From assembly GCA_029260155.1 (NCBI GenBank), contig JAJDDU010000142.1, positions 1 through 22,354 of the forward strand: a DNA stretch of 22,354 nt, in the 5' to 3' direction. Position 1 is the stretch's first letter. Every line of letters begins with the position of its first letter. The notes beneath the pieces were generated by a model that did not search any database, was not told where the DNA came from, and was given only the letters and a program-made list of their open reading frames with translations. Made by a program: the position numbers and the translations under genes. Below are positions 8,033-15,247 of this stretch, one piece after another. The DNA comes from Phycisphaerae bacterium (GTDB lineage: Bacteria > Planctomycetota > Phycisphaerae > UBA1845).

Positions 8033-8608
8033 ATGAACGGATTCATGGGACGATTCAAAACATTCGCGTGGGCTTGTATGTTCGCACCGCTGACGGGCGT
8101 CCTGGCAGGATGCGACGTCGGTGGCGGCGGGCTCCTCGGCGGATCGCCCGTCGATGCCGCCGTCGAGGGTGATTCGGAGCTGCGTGCCAAGATTCAGGAG
8201 TGCGACGCACCCGGCGACGCCGAGCGAATCGCGGACCAACTTCTCCGCCTGCTGAACATCGAGCGATTCGATATCGGCGGCGTCGAACTCGATCCTGAGC
8301 TGAGCGATATCGCCGCACGCTACGCGTGTACCATGATCGATGAGGGCTTCTTCGGCCACGTCAACCCGCAGAGCGGGGTCGGTCTTGTCGAACGCGTCAA
8401 CGCTGCCGGGTACGAGTACTATGCGGTCGGCGAGAATCTGGCCGCCGGAATCTCGCACGCTCCCGAGATCATCGACGCGTGGCTGGACAGCGTAGCGCAC
8501 CGCGAGGTGATGATGGATCCGTCGTTTTCGATCGCGGGGATCGCCGTGCGCAGCGGTGGTGAGTACGGTGTGTATTGCGTTCTGCTCATGGCCGAGCCGG
8601 CCGAGTAG
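8033..8608 (+). CDS. CAP/SCP-domain lipoprotein
   Basis: A 191-aa exported protein. The N-terminus has basic residues, a hydrophobic core and a lipobox LAGC (24-27), so Cys27 would be lipidated; a Gly-rich linker (29-38) follows. The rest is a CAP (SCP/TAPS, YkwD-like) domain with the usual marks: an HV histidine at 109 in FFGHV, Glu134 in GENLAAG and the segment W150-LDSVAHR with His156. In this family these residues line the cleft. Bacterial CAP proteins are often of unknown function, with roles in adhesion, wall processes or protease activity suggested. The start at 8033 is favoured, with ATG 8045 possible; no ribosome site is evident. The next gene starts 32 nt downstream and may share the transcript. 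Confidence 0.88.
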   Translation: MNGFMGRFKTFAWACMFAPLTGVLAGCDVGGGGLLGGSPVDAAVEGDSELRAKIQECDAPGDAERIADQLLRLLNIERFDIGGVELDPELSDIAARYACTMIDEGFFGHVNPQSGVGLVERVNAAGYEYYAVGENLAAGISHAPEIIDAWLDSVAHREVMMDPSFSIAGIAVRSGGEYGVYCVLLMAEPAE

Positions 8609-8640
8609 CGATTCCGTCAGCCGATCGGCATCGTCCGCCA

Positions 8641-9834
8641 ATGTCAACCAACACAACAGACGATCATCCGCTCCTGGGCTCCGGGCAGAGACGCGGCATT
8701 CGTGTAGTCGTCACCGGGCAGGTCGGCCTGAACAAGAAGGCGTTTCTAGAACGCGTCGCTGATGTGGCCCGCGAGAACGATCACGAGATCGACTTGATCC
8801 ATGTCGGTGACCGCATGTACGCAGACGCGCCGGACGTCGCGCCCGGACGGATCCTCGACCTTCCAAAACGGCGACTCGAGCAACTGCGTCGTAGCGTCTT
8901 CAAGGACATCATCGCCCGTGCGTGTCTTGGCGGGAATCTGATCGTCAACACTCACGCCACGTTTCGCTGGAAGCATGGCCTGTTCCACGCTTACGACCAC
9001 GCCGACATGGTCAAACTCGACGCGGACTTGTACATCACGCTCATCGACAACGTCGACGTCATTCACGAACGGCTCACACGCGATCACGACGTTCGCCACT
9101 CGCTCAAGGACATTCTCGTTTGGCGAGAAGAAGAAACCGTCGTCACGCAGGCGATGGCCGAGGCGGTCAGAGGTTTCGGACACTGTTACCTCGTCACGCG
9201 AGGCGACGCGACGGTGACGGCCGAGACGGTTTATCGCCTCATGTTTGAGCCCTCTCGCAAGCGACTGTATCCATCCTTCCCCATGACGCACGTGACCGAG
9301 ATGCCGTCGGTCCTCGCCGAGATCAGCCACTTCCGCAAACGACTGAGCGAACACTTCATCACCTTTGATCCCGGCGACTTGGACGAGAAGGACTTGCTGT
9401 TCCAGGCCGGAGCAGCCACCCAACGCGGCGAACAGTTCATAAACGTCAAGGCAAACGGACGTGAATTCGCGCTTCAAGTGGCCGACATCACGCGCGTGGC
9501 GCACGACATCGACGGCCAGATTTACGCCCGCGATTTCATGCTCATCGACCAGTCGGACATGATCGTCAGCTACATTCCCGAGCTGCCCGGAGGCAAGCCG
9601 GGGTTGTCGTCCGGCGTCGAACGCGAATTGCAGCACGCCTACGAAGCCACCAAGGAGGTGTATGTTATTTGGACACCCAAGACAGAACCTTCACCGTTCA
9701 TCACAGCCACCGCGACGCAGATCTTCGACAGCATCGACAGCCTGTTCGCGTTCTTCCAAGCTCGGGGCGACATCGACGATTATCAGCCTGATCTGTTTGG
9801 CGGACCTTCACGTACGCGTGCAGCAGGCCACTGA
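8641..9834 (+). CDS. Adenylate-kinase-like P-loop domain fused to NDT-like domain
   Basis: A 397-aa soluble protein. Residues about 19-205 resemble archaeal-type adenylate kinases: a beta-strand leading to VTGQVGLNKKAF (24-35) in the P-loop position, NTHATF (103-108) where AdkA has DTHA, LYITLIDNVDVIHERLTRD (130-148) and a tail ending in an MFEPSRKR segment. The P-loop is not standard: Asn31 replaces the last Gly and Lys33 replaces Ser/Thr of GKS/T. From 209 a second domain begins with YPSFPMTHV and continues with an FRKRL...FDPGD block (231-246), IDQSDMIVSYIPE (302-314) and SSGVERELQHA (323-333), which fits the nucleoside 2-deoxyribosyltransferase fold with Glu329 at the catalytic position. 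The ATG at 8641 is chosen because longer in-frame starts overlap the CAP gene. The substrate is unknown and the fold calls are by eye. Confidence 0.75.
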   Translation: MSTNTTDDHPLLGSGQRRGIRVVVTGQVGLNKKAFLERVADVARENDHEIDLIHVGDRMYADAPDVAPGRILDLPKRRLEQLRRSVFKDIIARACLGGNLIVNTHATFRWKHGLFHAYDHADMVKLDADLYITLIDNVDVIHERLTRDHDVRHSLKDILVWREEETVVTQAMAEAVRGFGHCYLVTRGDATVTAETVYRLMFEPSRKRLYPSFPMTHVTEMPSVLAEISHFRKRLSEHFITFDPGDLDEKDLLFQAGAATQRGEQFINVKANGREFALQVADITRVAHDIDGQIYARDFMLIDQSDMIVSYIPELPGGKPGLSSGVERELQHAYEATKEVYVIWTPKTEPSPFITATATQIFDSIDSLFAFFQARGDIDDYQPDLFGGPSRTRAAGH

Positions 9835-10167
9835 GAAACCGCTTCCCGCGTCCTTGAAACGCTGCCTCACCGGCGCCGCATTCGGAGCCAGGTGTGCTGG
9901 ACCCGAGCCCGGCGTATCGCTCGACTCGGCCAGCCATGCGAGGGGCAGCGCCACGAACCGAGTGGTTGAGGCCGCAAAATCGGTATTTCCAGTAAACCCG
10001 CGACAAATCCGTCCCCCCGTCACACCACACGGTTGCAAGACCCCCCCTGACGTTGGTACACTTGAATCCTTGGAGTAAGCGTCGCGGCGGCGTAACAACG
10101 CCGGCGCAAGGGGATAAAGCGATCATTACGACAGCCACATTCCTGGGCCACAGAGGGGTTGCGCAGC

Positions 10168-10183
10168 CCAGCCGATCGGCTGG
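10168..10183. repeat. Perfect 16-nt palindrome upstream of the mosaic gene
   Basis: CCAGCCGATCGGCTGG is its own reverse complement. It lies about 200 nt upstream of the ATG at 10380. It could be an operator for a dimeric regulator or a stable hairpin in a long leader. Confidence 0.5.
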
Positions 10184-10367
10184 AAATAGCGCGGGCGCCA
10201 TCTTGCGCGGCTTTTTCAGGGCGAGGGGGCAGGCGTACGCTGGCGCAAACGAGGATTCGGCTTGCGGCCGCGCGCGTCCTGAGGAAGTGTGGATGTCGCG
10301 ATTGAATGAGCAACGGCGAAATCCCCGAAGAACGGCACTCCCGTGTTGTAACTGCTGAAGGGTCTTT

Positions 10368-10373
10368 AAGGAG
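10368..10373 (+). promoter_or_regulatory. Shine-Dalgarno for the mosaic protein
   Basis: AAGGAG lies 6 nt before the ATG at 10380. It selects this start over the nearby in-frame ATGs at codons 5 and 7. Confidence 0.7.
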
Positions 10374-10379
10374 CGGAAG

Positions 10380-13300
10380 ATGGGACTCAGTATGCGAATG
10401 TCTCTTGGTGCGATCACCTTGTTGGTGGTTTTTTGCGTCGCTTCGGCGAATGCCCAGCAAAAAATTTACTGGATCGACCAGGGTGATTTCACGATCAATC
10501 GTGCCGACGCAGATGGAACCGGCGTCACGACATTGGTTACCGGGCAATCTGCTGCGGTGGGGCTGGCCCTCGACCTGACCGGCGGAAAGATGTACTGGAC
10601 CAACACCAACGCAGGGTCGATCAGGCGCGCGGATCTTACCGGCGCGCTGGTCGAGGATTTGCTTTCAGGATTGCTCCAACCGGCCGCCGTCGCGGTCGAT
10701 GTGGTCGGTGGCAAGATCTACTGGTCCGCGTTCGCGCGGATTCAGCGCGCCAATCTCGCCGACGGAAGCAACATCGAAGATCTCTTTACGATCGCCGACG
10801 GACTGTTCGGCCCTCAGGGGATTGCGGTAGACAGCGCAGCGGGACAAGTCTATTGGGTCGATGTAGCCACCCAAAAGGTGCAACGCGGCAATACGGACGG
10901 GACGGGGGCACCGGAGGACTTGGTCACTGTCGGTCTGACCCTGCCGGTCGGCATAGCCTTGGACGTTGCGGACAACAGGATGTATTGGGTCGACCAGGGG
11001 GGGCAGTTCATAAAACGTGCCCGCCTTGACGGATCGGAAATCGAGACGATCGTCAGCGCCGCGATCATTCAGCCGGTGAGCATCGCCCTGGACCTGAAGT
11101 CGGTTGTCAAGAAGGTCTACTGGGCCGAGACGGGCGCACTCAAGCAGATTGAGCGTGCCAACCTTGACGGCACTGGAAGAGAACTCGTTATCACCTCCGG
11201 ACTGGGGATTCCGCAAGGGATCGCCGTCGACGCGGGTTGCGGCAATGGTATCCACACGCCGGGAGAAGAAGAGTGTGACGACGGAAATGTCATCGACGGT
11301 GACGGCTGCGATAGCAACTGCACGATCACGGCATGCGGCAACGGCATCGCGACGCCGGGCGAGGCGTGCGACGACGGGAACGCCGTCGAAGGTGACGGAT
11401 GCGATACGAACTGTTCCGTATCCGCCTGCGGAAACGGCATCCTTGCTCCCGCGGAATTCTGCGACGACGGAAACACCGTAAACGTCGACGGATGCAGCAG
11501 CGCATGCCTGTTTGAGCCCTTTGTTTTCGTGGATGCCGCCGCCACGGGTCCGACGTTTGACGGATCGAACTGGTGCGGTGCCTTCAACAATCTACAGGAC
11601 GCCTTGGCTGTCGCGACCGCAGGTGACTCGGTCTTGATCGCCAACGGGGTCTACAGGCCGGACCAGGGTCTCCTTGAGACCCTCGGCGATCGATCATCCA
11701 CGTTCCAACTCGCGACCGGCGTGACCGTGCAAGGTGGTTATGCAGGCTGCGGATTTAGCGGACCCCACGTACCCGACGCAGCCAATCTCGTCATTCTCAG
11801 CGCCGATCTAAACGGTGATGACAGCACGGGCGGCGACAACAGCGAAAATGCCTACCACGTGGTGACCGGAAGCGGCACCGACGCGACTGCATACCTGCGC
11901 GGCGTCACGATAACCGGCGGCAACGCCGACGGCGTTGCGCTCGATAACGCCGGCGGAGGCATTCACAATGACGGCGGCAGCCCGAGGATTGTACGTTGTG
12001 CGATCGTGGGCAATGCGGCAGGCCGAGGCGGCGGCGTTTTCAATGGCAACGGTAGCAACCCGACGTTCGTCAACACGACAATCGACGACAACATCGCGGA
12101 CGGCGCCGGCGGCGCCGGGATGCGCAACGAGAACAGCGGGCCGCTGCTGATCAACTGCACGCTCACCGGTAACAACACCATCGCTGCGGGGAGTGGCGGC
12201 GCGATGTTCAACAGTGCCAGCACCGCCTCGCTGATTCACTGTACGCTCGCCGAAAACTCGTCCGCCGCAACGATCGGCGGAGGCATCGTCGCCAATCTTA
12301 GCGACGCGACCACGCTGGAAAGCTGCGTCGCTTGGGGCAACGGTACACTGCAGCTTCTCGGAGTGCTGCCGACCGGCATCATCAACTACAGCTGCATTGA
12401 GGGCGGTGCCGGCGGCGTCGGGAATATTGCATCCGATCCGCTGTTCGCAAATGCCCCCGGTGGCGACTTCACTTTGCAGGCGACATCACCTTGCCTCGAT
12501 CGCGCCGACAACACGCTCGTGCCCGCCGATCTGGCGGATCTCGACAGTGACGGTAACACCGCCGAACGCACGCCGATCGATCTGAATGAAAGCTCACGGT
12601 TCATCGACGCGCTCGGAGCGCCCGACCTGGGCGTGCCCGATCCGCCCGATTACGTGCGGATCACGGACATGGGCGCGTACGAACTGCAAATGTGCGACAC
12701 CGTGGAAGACTGTTGCGACCTCGTCCCCGACGGAATTCGCGACGACGCCTGCCTGTGGTGTACGTGCAACGGCAACTGCGAATCAACTCCGTTGACTCTG
12801 TCTGCCGACATGGGCGGTCCGATCGGCGAATGCACGCCCGACGGATTCTGCAACCTCGCCGATGCGCTCCACGCTCTGACCTGCTTTAGCAATACGAGCT
12901 CCTGCGACTCACTCAATGTCGACGCCGGCGGGCCATTGGGTGATTGCGCTCCGGACGGGTTCTGCAACCTCGCGGACGCACTTCACGCATTGACGTGCTT
13001 CGCGGGCACCAATCCGTGTACGTGCGGTCCGTCGCCGCAAGCGCCCTTCCAGCCGTTTTTTGCGGGCGAAGCGGAGTTGGTTGCCGTGCCTGATCGGCGC
13101 GCCGTACGCCCCGGTGACGATGTCCAGGTTCGGATCTTCATTGCGGGCGACTTGGACGACCTTCAGAGCTATCAATTGCACCTGGGCGTCAGCGGTGGCC
13201 GGCGCGGCTATTTGAGTCTTGTCGGAATCACCGTCGAACCGCGCGACGACTTCGTGTTCGCCAAGTCAGCCGACGACACCTTTGAAGCGGTCAACGTCGA

Positions 13301-13547
13301 CAAAGCTCAAATGCTCGGCGGCCTCTTCACCCGCGGCGTTCCGGCGAAGGGCCAAGGGTATCTGGCGACCTACACATACAGGGTCTCTCCGGACGCCGCC
13401 GGCGTGTTCGTTGTTGACGTCTTGTACGATGATGCCAATCAGGATCAGACGTTTGTGGTCTCGGATTTCGTGAACGGGATCGAAATCTCAACCACTACGC
13501 CGGCGGTAATCACGGTCCAAAACAAGCGTGTGGCGACCGTTCGCTGA
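10380..13547 (+). CDS. Secreted mosaic protein: YWTD propeller, Cys-rich repeats, beta-helix, dockerin-like and cohesin-like parts
   Basis: 1055 aa. A signal peptide covers about 1-25 (hydrophobic core AITLLVVFCVAS, cleavage near ANA-QQ). Six LDL-receptor-type YWTD blades follow at about 28-285 (KIYWID, KMYWTN, KIYWSA, QVYWVD, RMYWVD, KVYWAE), enough for one propeller. Three Cys-rich DUF4215-like repeats run from 287 to 376, each opening CGNGI and carrying CDDGN...DGC. A parallel beta-helix region spans about 395-705 (repeated G-G-x-h-N turns, ending in SDPLFAN). A doublet of FCNLADALHALTCF (823-836 and 861-874), each after a GE/DCxPDG loop, resembles a dockerin pair with added cysteines. The last 150 residues (898-1046) are all-beta and cohesin-like (VRPGDDVQVRIFIAGDLDDLQSYQLHL). 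No sorting motif or membrane anchor is seen at the C-terminus. It is likely a cell-surface or released protein; ligand unknown. Confidence 0.88.
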   Translation: MGLSMRMSLGAITLLVVFCVASANAQQKIYWIDQGDFTINRADADGTGVTTLVTGQSAAVGLALDLTGGKMYWTNTNAGSIRRADLTGALVEDLLSGLLQPAAVAVDVVGGKIYWSAFARIQRANLADGSNIEDLFTIADGLFGPQGIAVDSAAGQVYWVDVATQKVQRGNTDGTGAPEDLVTVGLTLPVGIALDVADNRMYWVDQGGQFIKRARLDGSEIETIVSAAIIQPVSIALDLKSVVKKVYWAETGALKQIERANLDGTGRELVITSGLGIPQGIAVDAGCGNGIHTPGEEECDDGNVIDGDGCDSNCTITACGNGIATPGEACDDGNAVEGDGCDTNCSVSACGNGILAPAEFCDDGNTVNVDGCSSACLFEPFVFVDAAATGPTFDGSNWCGAFNNLQDALAVATAGDSVLIANGVYRPDQGLLETLGDRSSTFQLATGVTVQGGYAGCGFSGPHVPDAANLVILSADLNGDDSTGGDNSENAYHVVTGSGTDATAYLRGVTITGGNADGVALDNAGGGIHNDGGSPRIVRCAIVGNAAGRGGGVFNGNGSNPTFVNTTIDDNIADGAGGAGMRNENSGPLLINCTLTGNNTIAAGSGGAMFNSASTASLIHCTLAENSSAATIGGGIVANLSDATTLESCVAWGNGTLQLLGVLPTGIINYSCIEGGAGGVGNIASDPLFANAPGGDFTLQATSPCLDRADNTLVPADLADLDSDGNTAERTPIDLNESSRFIDALGAPDLGVPDPPDYVRITDMGAYELQMCDTVEDCCDLVPDGIRDDACLWCTCNGNCESTPLTLSADMGGPIGECTPDGFCNLADALHALTCFSNTSSCDSLNVDAGGPLGDCAPDGFCNLADALHALTCFAGTNPCTCGPSPQAPFQPFFAGEAELVAVPDRRAVRPGDDVQVRIFIAGDLDDLQSYQLHLGVSGGRRGYLSLVGITVEPRDDFVFAKSADDTFEAVNVDKAQMLGGLFTRGVPAKGQGYLATYTYRVSPDAAGVFVVDVLYDDANQDQTFVVSDFVNGIEISTTTPAVITVQNKRVATVR

Positions 13548-13570
13548 CGAATCACCATTCCAACTGCATT

Positions 13571-13604
13571 CACGGGCCGCCTTTGGATCCAAAGGCGGCC
13601 CGTG
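13571..13604. terminator. Perfect 34-nt inverted repeat after the mosaic gene
   Basis: The whole 34 nt is its own reverse complement, centred on GGATCC, and starts 24 nt after the stop. As RNA it forms a stem of about 15 bp. No T-run follows at once; a run of six T lies at 13623-13628, just after a second copy of GCCCGTGC (13615-13622) that can pair with the left arm. It probably ends the upstream transcript, but the lack of an adjacent T-tract leaves room for another role. Confidence 0.6.
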
Positions 13605-13676
13605 CTCATTTATCGCCCGTGCATTTTTTCTGGAAATCAGTTTGACCCACGGCGAGTTGTATTGGACATAGTAGGT

Positions 13677-13793
13677 GTCCGTTGCGTGCGACGCACCGAC
13701 GGGCCGGGCAAAGCGACCTTATTCCTCCTTCCTCCTCCTAAGGAGTTCGCCGGAGCAGGCGTGTCGGAACCCTGCTTCGGCGAATTTCTTTTT
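13677..13793 (+). ncRNA. Candidate small RNA with anti-Shine-Dalgarno motifs
   Basis: A TTGACC -35-like box stands at 13642-13647 with CATAGT at 13667-13672 (a long 19-nt spacer). Then come a small hairpin TGCGT-GCG-ACGCA (13683-13695), a single-stranded CU-rich tract with CCTCC at 13724-13728, 13731-13735 and 13734-13738, and a strong terminator. CCUCC is the 16S anti-Shine-Dalgarno core, so the RNA could pair with ribosome-binding sites of mRNAs. The start point is a guess and no homologue is claimed. Confidence 0.25.
13746..13793 (+). terminator. Intrinsic terminator in the convergent intergenic region
   Basis: A 14-bp stem (13746-13759 with 13771-13784, one G-T pair), an 11-nt loop and then TTTCTTTTT. 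It reads on the + strand only, about 200 nt beyond the end of the mosaic gene and after another strong hairpin. That is why a separate short transcript is suspected. Confidence 0.75.
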
Positions 13794-13898
13794 ACGCTCC
13801 GCGCGCGAACATCCACCGCTCCCTGTCGAGACCGAACAGAACGCGTGGAAGTCAATACGTCCGCGTGGCACGCTGCGTCGCAACGAGACGACCGTGTG

Positions 13899-14237
13899 TC
13901 AGCCTCGTAACGCGCGGGATGCGTCCGCGACGTCATCTACGATCTCGAACCAATTATCCAGTCTTGTGAGGTCGAACACTTGCTTGACGAATGGTGAAGG
14001 CGCTACCAAGACCACGTGTGCGCCGCACAAGCGGGCGCGCGTCACGACGCTGATCAATTCGCTCAGCCCGGCGGAGTTGATCTGTTGCAACCCCGACAAA
14101 TCGATGGCCAGTCGCGCTCCGGCGGATGCAACCAGCGGCTGCAGGTCGTCGGCCATGGCCTGAGCGTCTGATCCTGAAAACTCGCCCGCGAGGGCGGCCA
14201 ATTCGAACCCTACGTTGGGGCTGATCGTGATTTGCAT
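13899..14237 (-). CDS. STAS-domain anti-sigma factor antagonist
   Basis: A 112-aa single STAS domain, like SpoIIAA/RsbV. The strand and helix around the phosphorylation site read AIDLSGLQQINSAGLSELISV, with Ser55 at the position phosphorylated by HPK-type anti-sigma kinases; the residue before it is Asn rather than the common Asp. Unphosphorylated antagonists bind the kinase and free the sigma factor, and SpoIIE/RsbU phosphatases such as the one at 4858-6123 reactivate them. Its ATG follows the TAG stop of the upstream gene with no gap, so translation is coupled, with GGAAAAG as a weak ribosome site inside that gene. No kinase or sigma gene is in view, so the pathway link is inferred. Confidence 0.85.
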   Translation of the reverse strand: MQITISPNVGFELAALAGEFSGSDAQAMADDLQPLVASAGARLAIDLSGLQQINSAGLSELISVVTRARLCGAHVVLVAPSPFVKQVFDLTRLDNWFEIVDDVADASRALRG

Positions 14238-14807
14238 CTACTTTTCCAAGTTGCCCGTCGTTCGGCGTCGAAGCGCCTTGCGAACGAGAATGTAATTGGA
14301 CGATTCAAAGAGCGTCACTTCTCCCGAGAGCAAGAAAACCGGCGTCGTCGCCGACGTTTTTGTTTCCATGACGATGCGTTCGAGTTGCTGGTTGGGAAGT
14401 ATTCGCAGCGGGCGCTTCGGCGCCGCAGCCCCGTCGCCCTCGAACACGAACGTCCACCAGGTCCCGTCGCGATGCAACCGCCCAGGGATCCCGTTCACGT
14501 ATTCGCCTTCACGAATCAGGGGCGCTCCGGCTCCGTCGCGCTTCGAGCGGGCCGTGCCTGGGGTGTCTCGCCACTGCTTGGATCTTGCCGGCGAATTCAC
14601 CGGGCGGTCGCGCTCGAACGCGGAAATGACATCCTCCGCTGTGGGCTGGGAACGAACACGACCGTCGTCAGGCTCTTCGCCAATATCGCCTGCGACTTCG
14701 TGCGGCTTCGACTCGGGTGGCGGTGCATCCTGGGCGGGCGACTTCATCGCCCACACGACGACCAGCGCCACCGTGGCTATGACTACGACTTGATGTTGTG
14801 ATCGCAT
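14238..14807 (-). CDS. Membrane-anchored protein of unknown function, coupled to the STAS gene
   Basis: 189 aa. An N-terminal hydrophobic segment (about 7-20, VVVIATVALVVVWA) followed by SPAQDAPP is either a signal anchor or a cleavable signal. Residues 25-95 are charged and Pro-rich, probably disordered. The C-terminal part is a small all-beta domain: EGEYVNGIPGRLHRDGTWWTF (about 100-120), then RILPNQQLERI (135-145) and FLLSGEVTLFESSNYILVRK (158-177). That LPN...L / SGxVxxxxxxNYILxRK pattern looks like one I associate with uncharacterised planctomycete proteins, but I cannot assign a function. GGGAGG (14818-14823) ahead of the ATG at 14807 supports this start over longer in-frame ones. Its stop abuts the STAS start. 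Confidence 0.75.
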   Translation of the reverse strand: MRSQHQVVVIATVALVVVWAMKSPAQDAPPPESKPHEVAGDIGEEPDDGRVRSQPTAEDVISAFERDRPVNSPARSKQWRDTPGTARSKRDGAGAPLIREGEYVNGIPGRLHRDGTWWTFVFEGDGAAAPKRPLRILPNQQLERIVMETKTSATTPVFLLSGEVTLFESSNYILVRKALRRRTTGNLEK

Positions 14808-15247
14808 GGCCAATAGACCTCCCGGCAATGACGCGTCCACGTTCGTCCCCCGCATTTCGCCTGCGGGCGAAGATGGTGCACCTGGACGTCTGCCACGGCT
14901 ATTATCGGCCAGAGCGGGCAACGACGCCAGCGGACAGTCGACGGGAGCTCAAGGTCCTGTCTTTCACGCGGCGGGCACGGCTCAATTGTGCTTGCTTTCG
15001 GCGTCGCACGCAGCTATTCCGGTTGCGGCGGGCGTACTGCGGCCGTGTTCTCACCCTCCCCTTCACGGCTGAAGTCGACTTGATATGGTGGCGTCGAATC
15101 TTCGTGAAACACGATGAGAATACCAAGGGCCGTATTCGATTGGACAAGCCTGTCGACAACGAAGCGCGTAGCCAGGATCCGGATGATGATCGTACCGGCC
15201 GACAGAGAGTGTCTGGTACCGCAAACACCCCACACTCGCGCGATCGC
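14808..15247 (-). other. 440-bp intergenic region
   Basis: It separates the FG-GAP gene from the STAS operon. Apart from the GGAGG ribosome site at its left edge I see no gene, tRNA or clear terminator. An imperfect hairpin around 15191-15219 (GTACC/GGTAC arms) has no T-tract. The promoter of the STAS operon should lie here but no convincing boxes were found. Confidence 0.4.

Larger units (their letters stand above)
9835..10379 (+). other. 545-bp non-coding stretch before the secreted mosaic gene
   Basis: No ORF with a credible ribosome site or composition was found, and no tRNA. It holds a perfect 16-nt palindrome at 10168-10183 and a weak promoter-like pair, TTGCAA (10033-10038) with an 18-nt spacer to TACACT (10057-10062), about 320 nt before the gene. 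That would give a long leader. No known riboswitch was recognised. Confidence 0.5.
13548..13898 (+). other. 350-bp intergenic region between converging genes
   Basis: It lies between the mosaic gene (+) and the STAS gene (-). No convincing coding sequence. It contains the 34-nt inverted repeat, a CU-rich stretch, a second terminator-type hairpin and a possible small RNA, each listed separately. Confidence 0.6.

Noticed and set aside
8746..9636. 296-codon - strand open frame opposite the kinase-NDT gene
   Set aside because: It is a shadow of the + strand codon pattern, and the + frame has recognisable motifs.
9701..10417. 238-codon - strand frame across the 545-bp gap
   Set aside because: It overlaps the end of one gene and the start of the next, has Arg/Cys-rich low-quality composition and no ribosome site, so the gap is called non-coding.
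13602..13910. 102-codon + strand frame after the mosaic gene
   Set aside because: It starts inside the inverted repeat, runs through a terminator and into the end of the STAS gene on the other strand.
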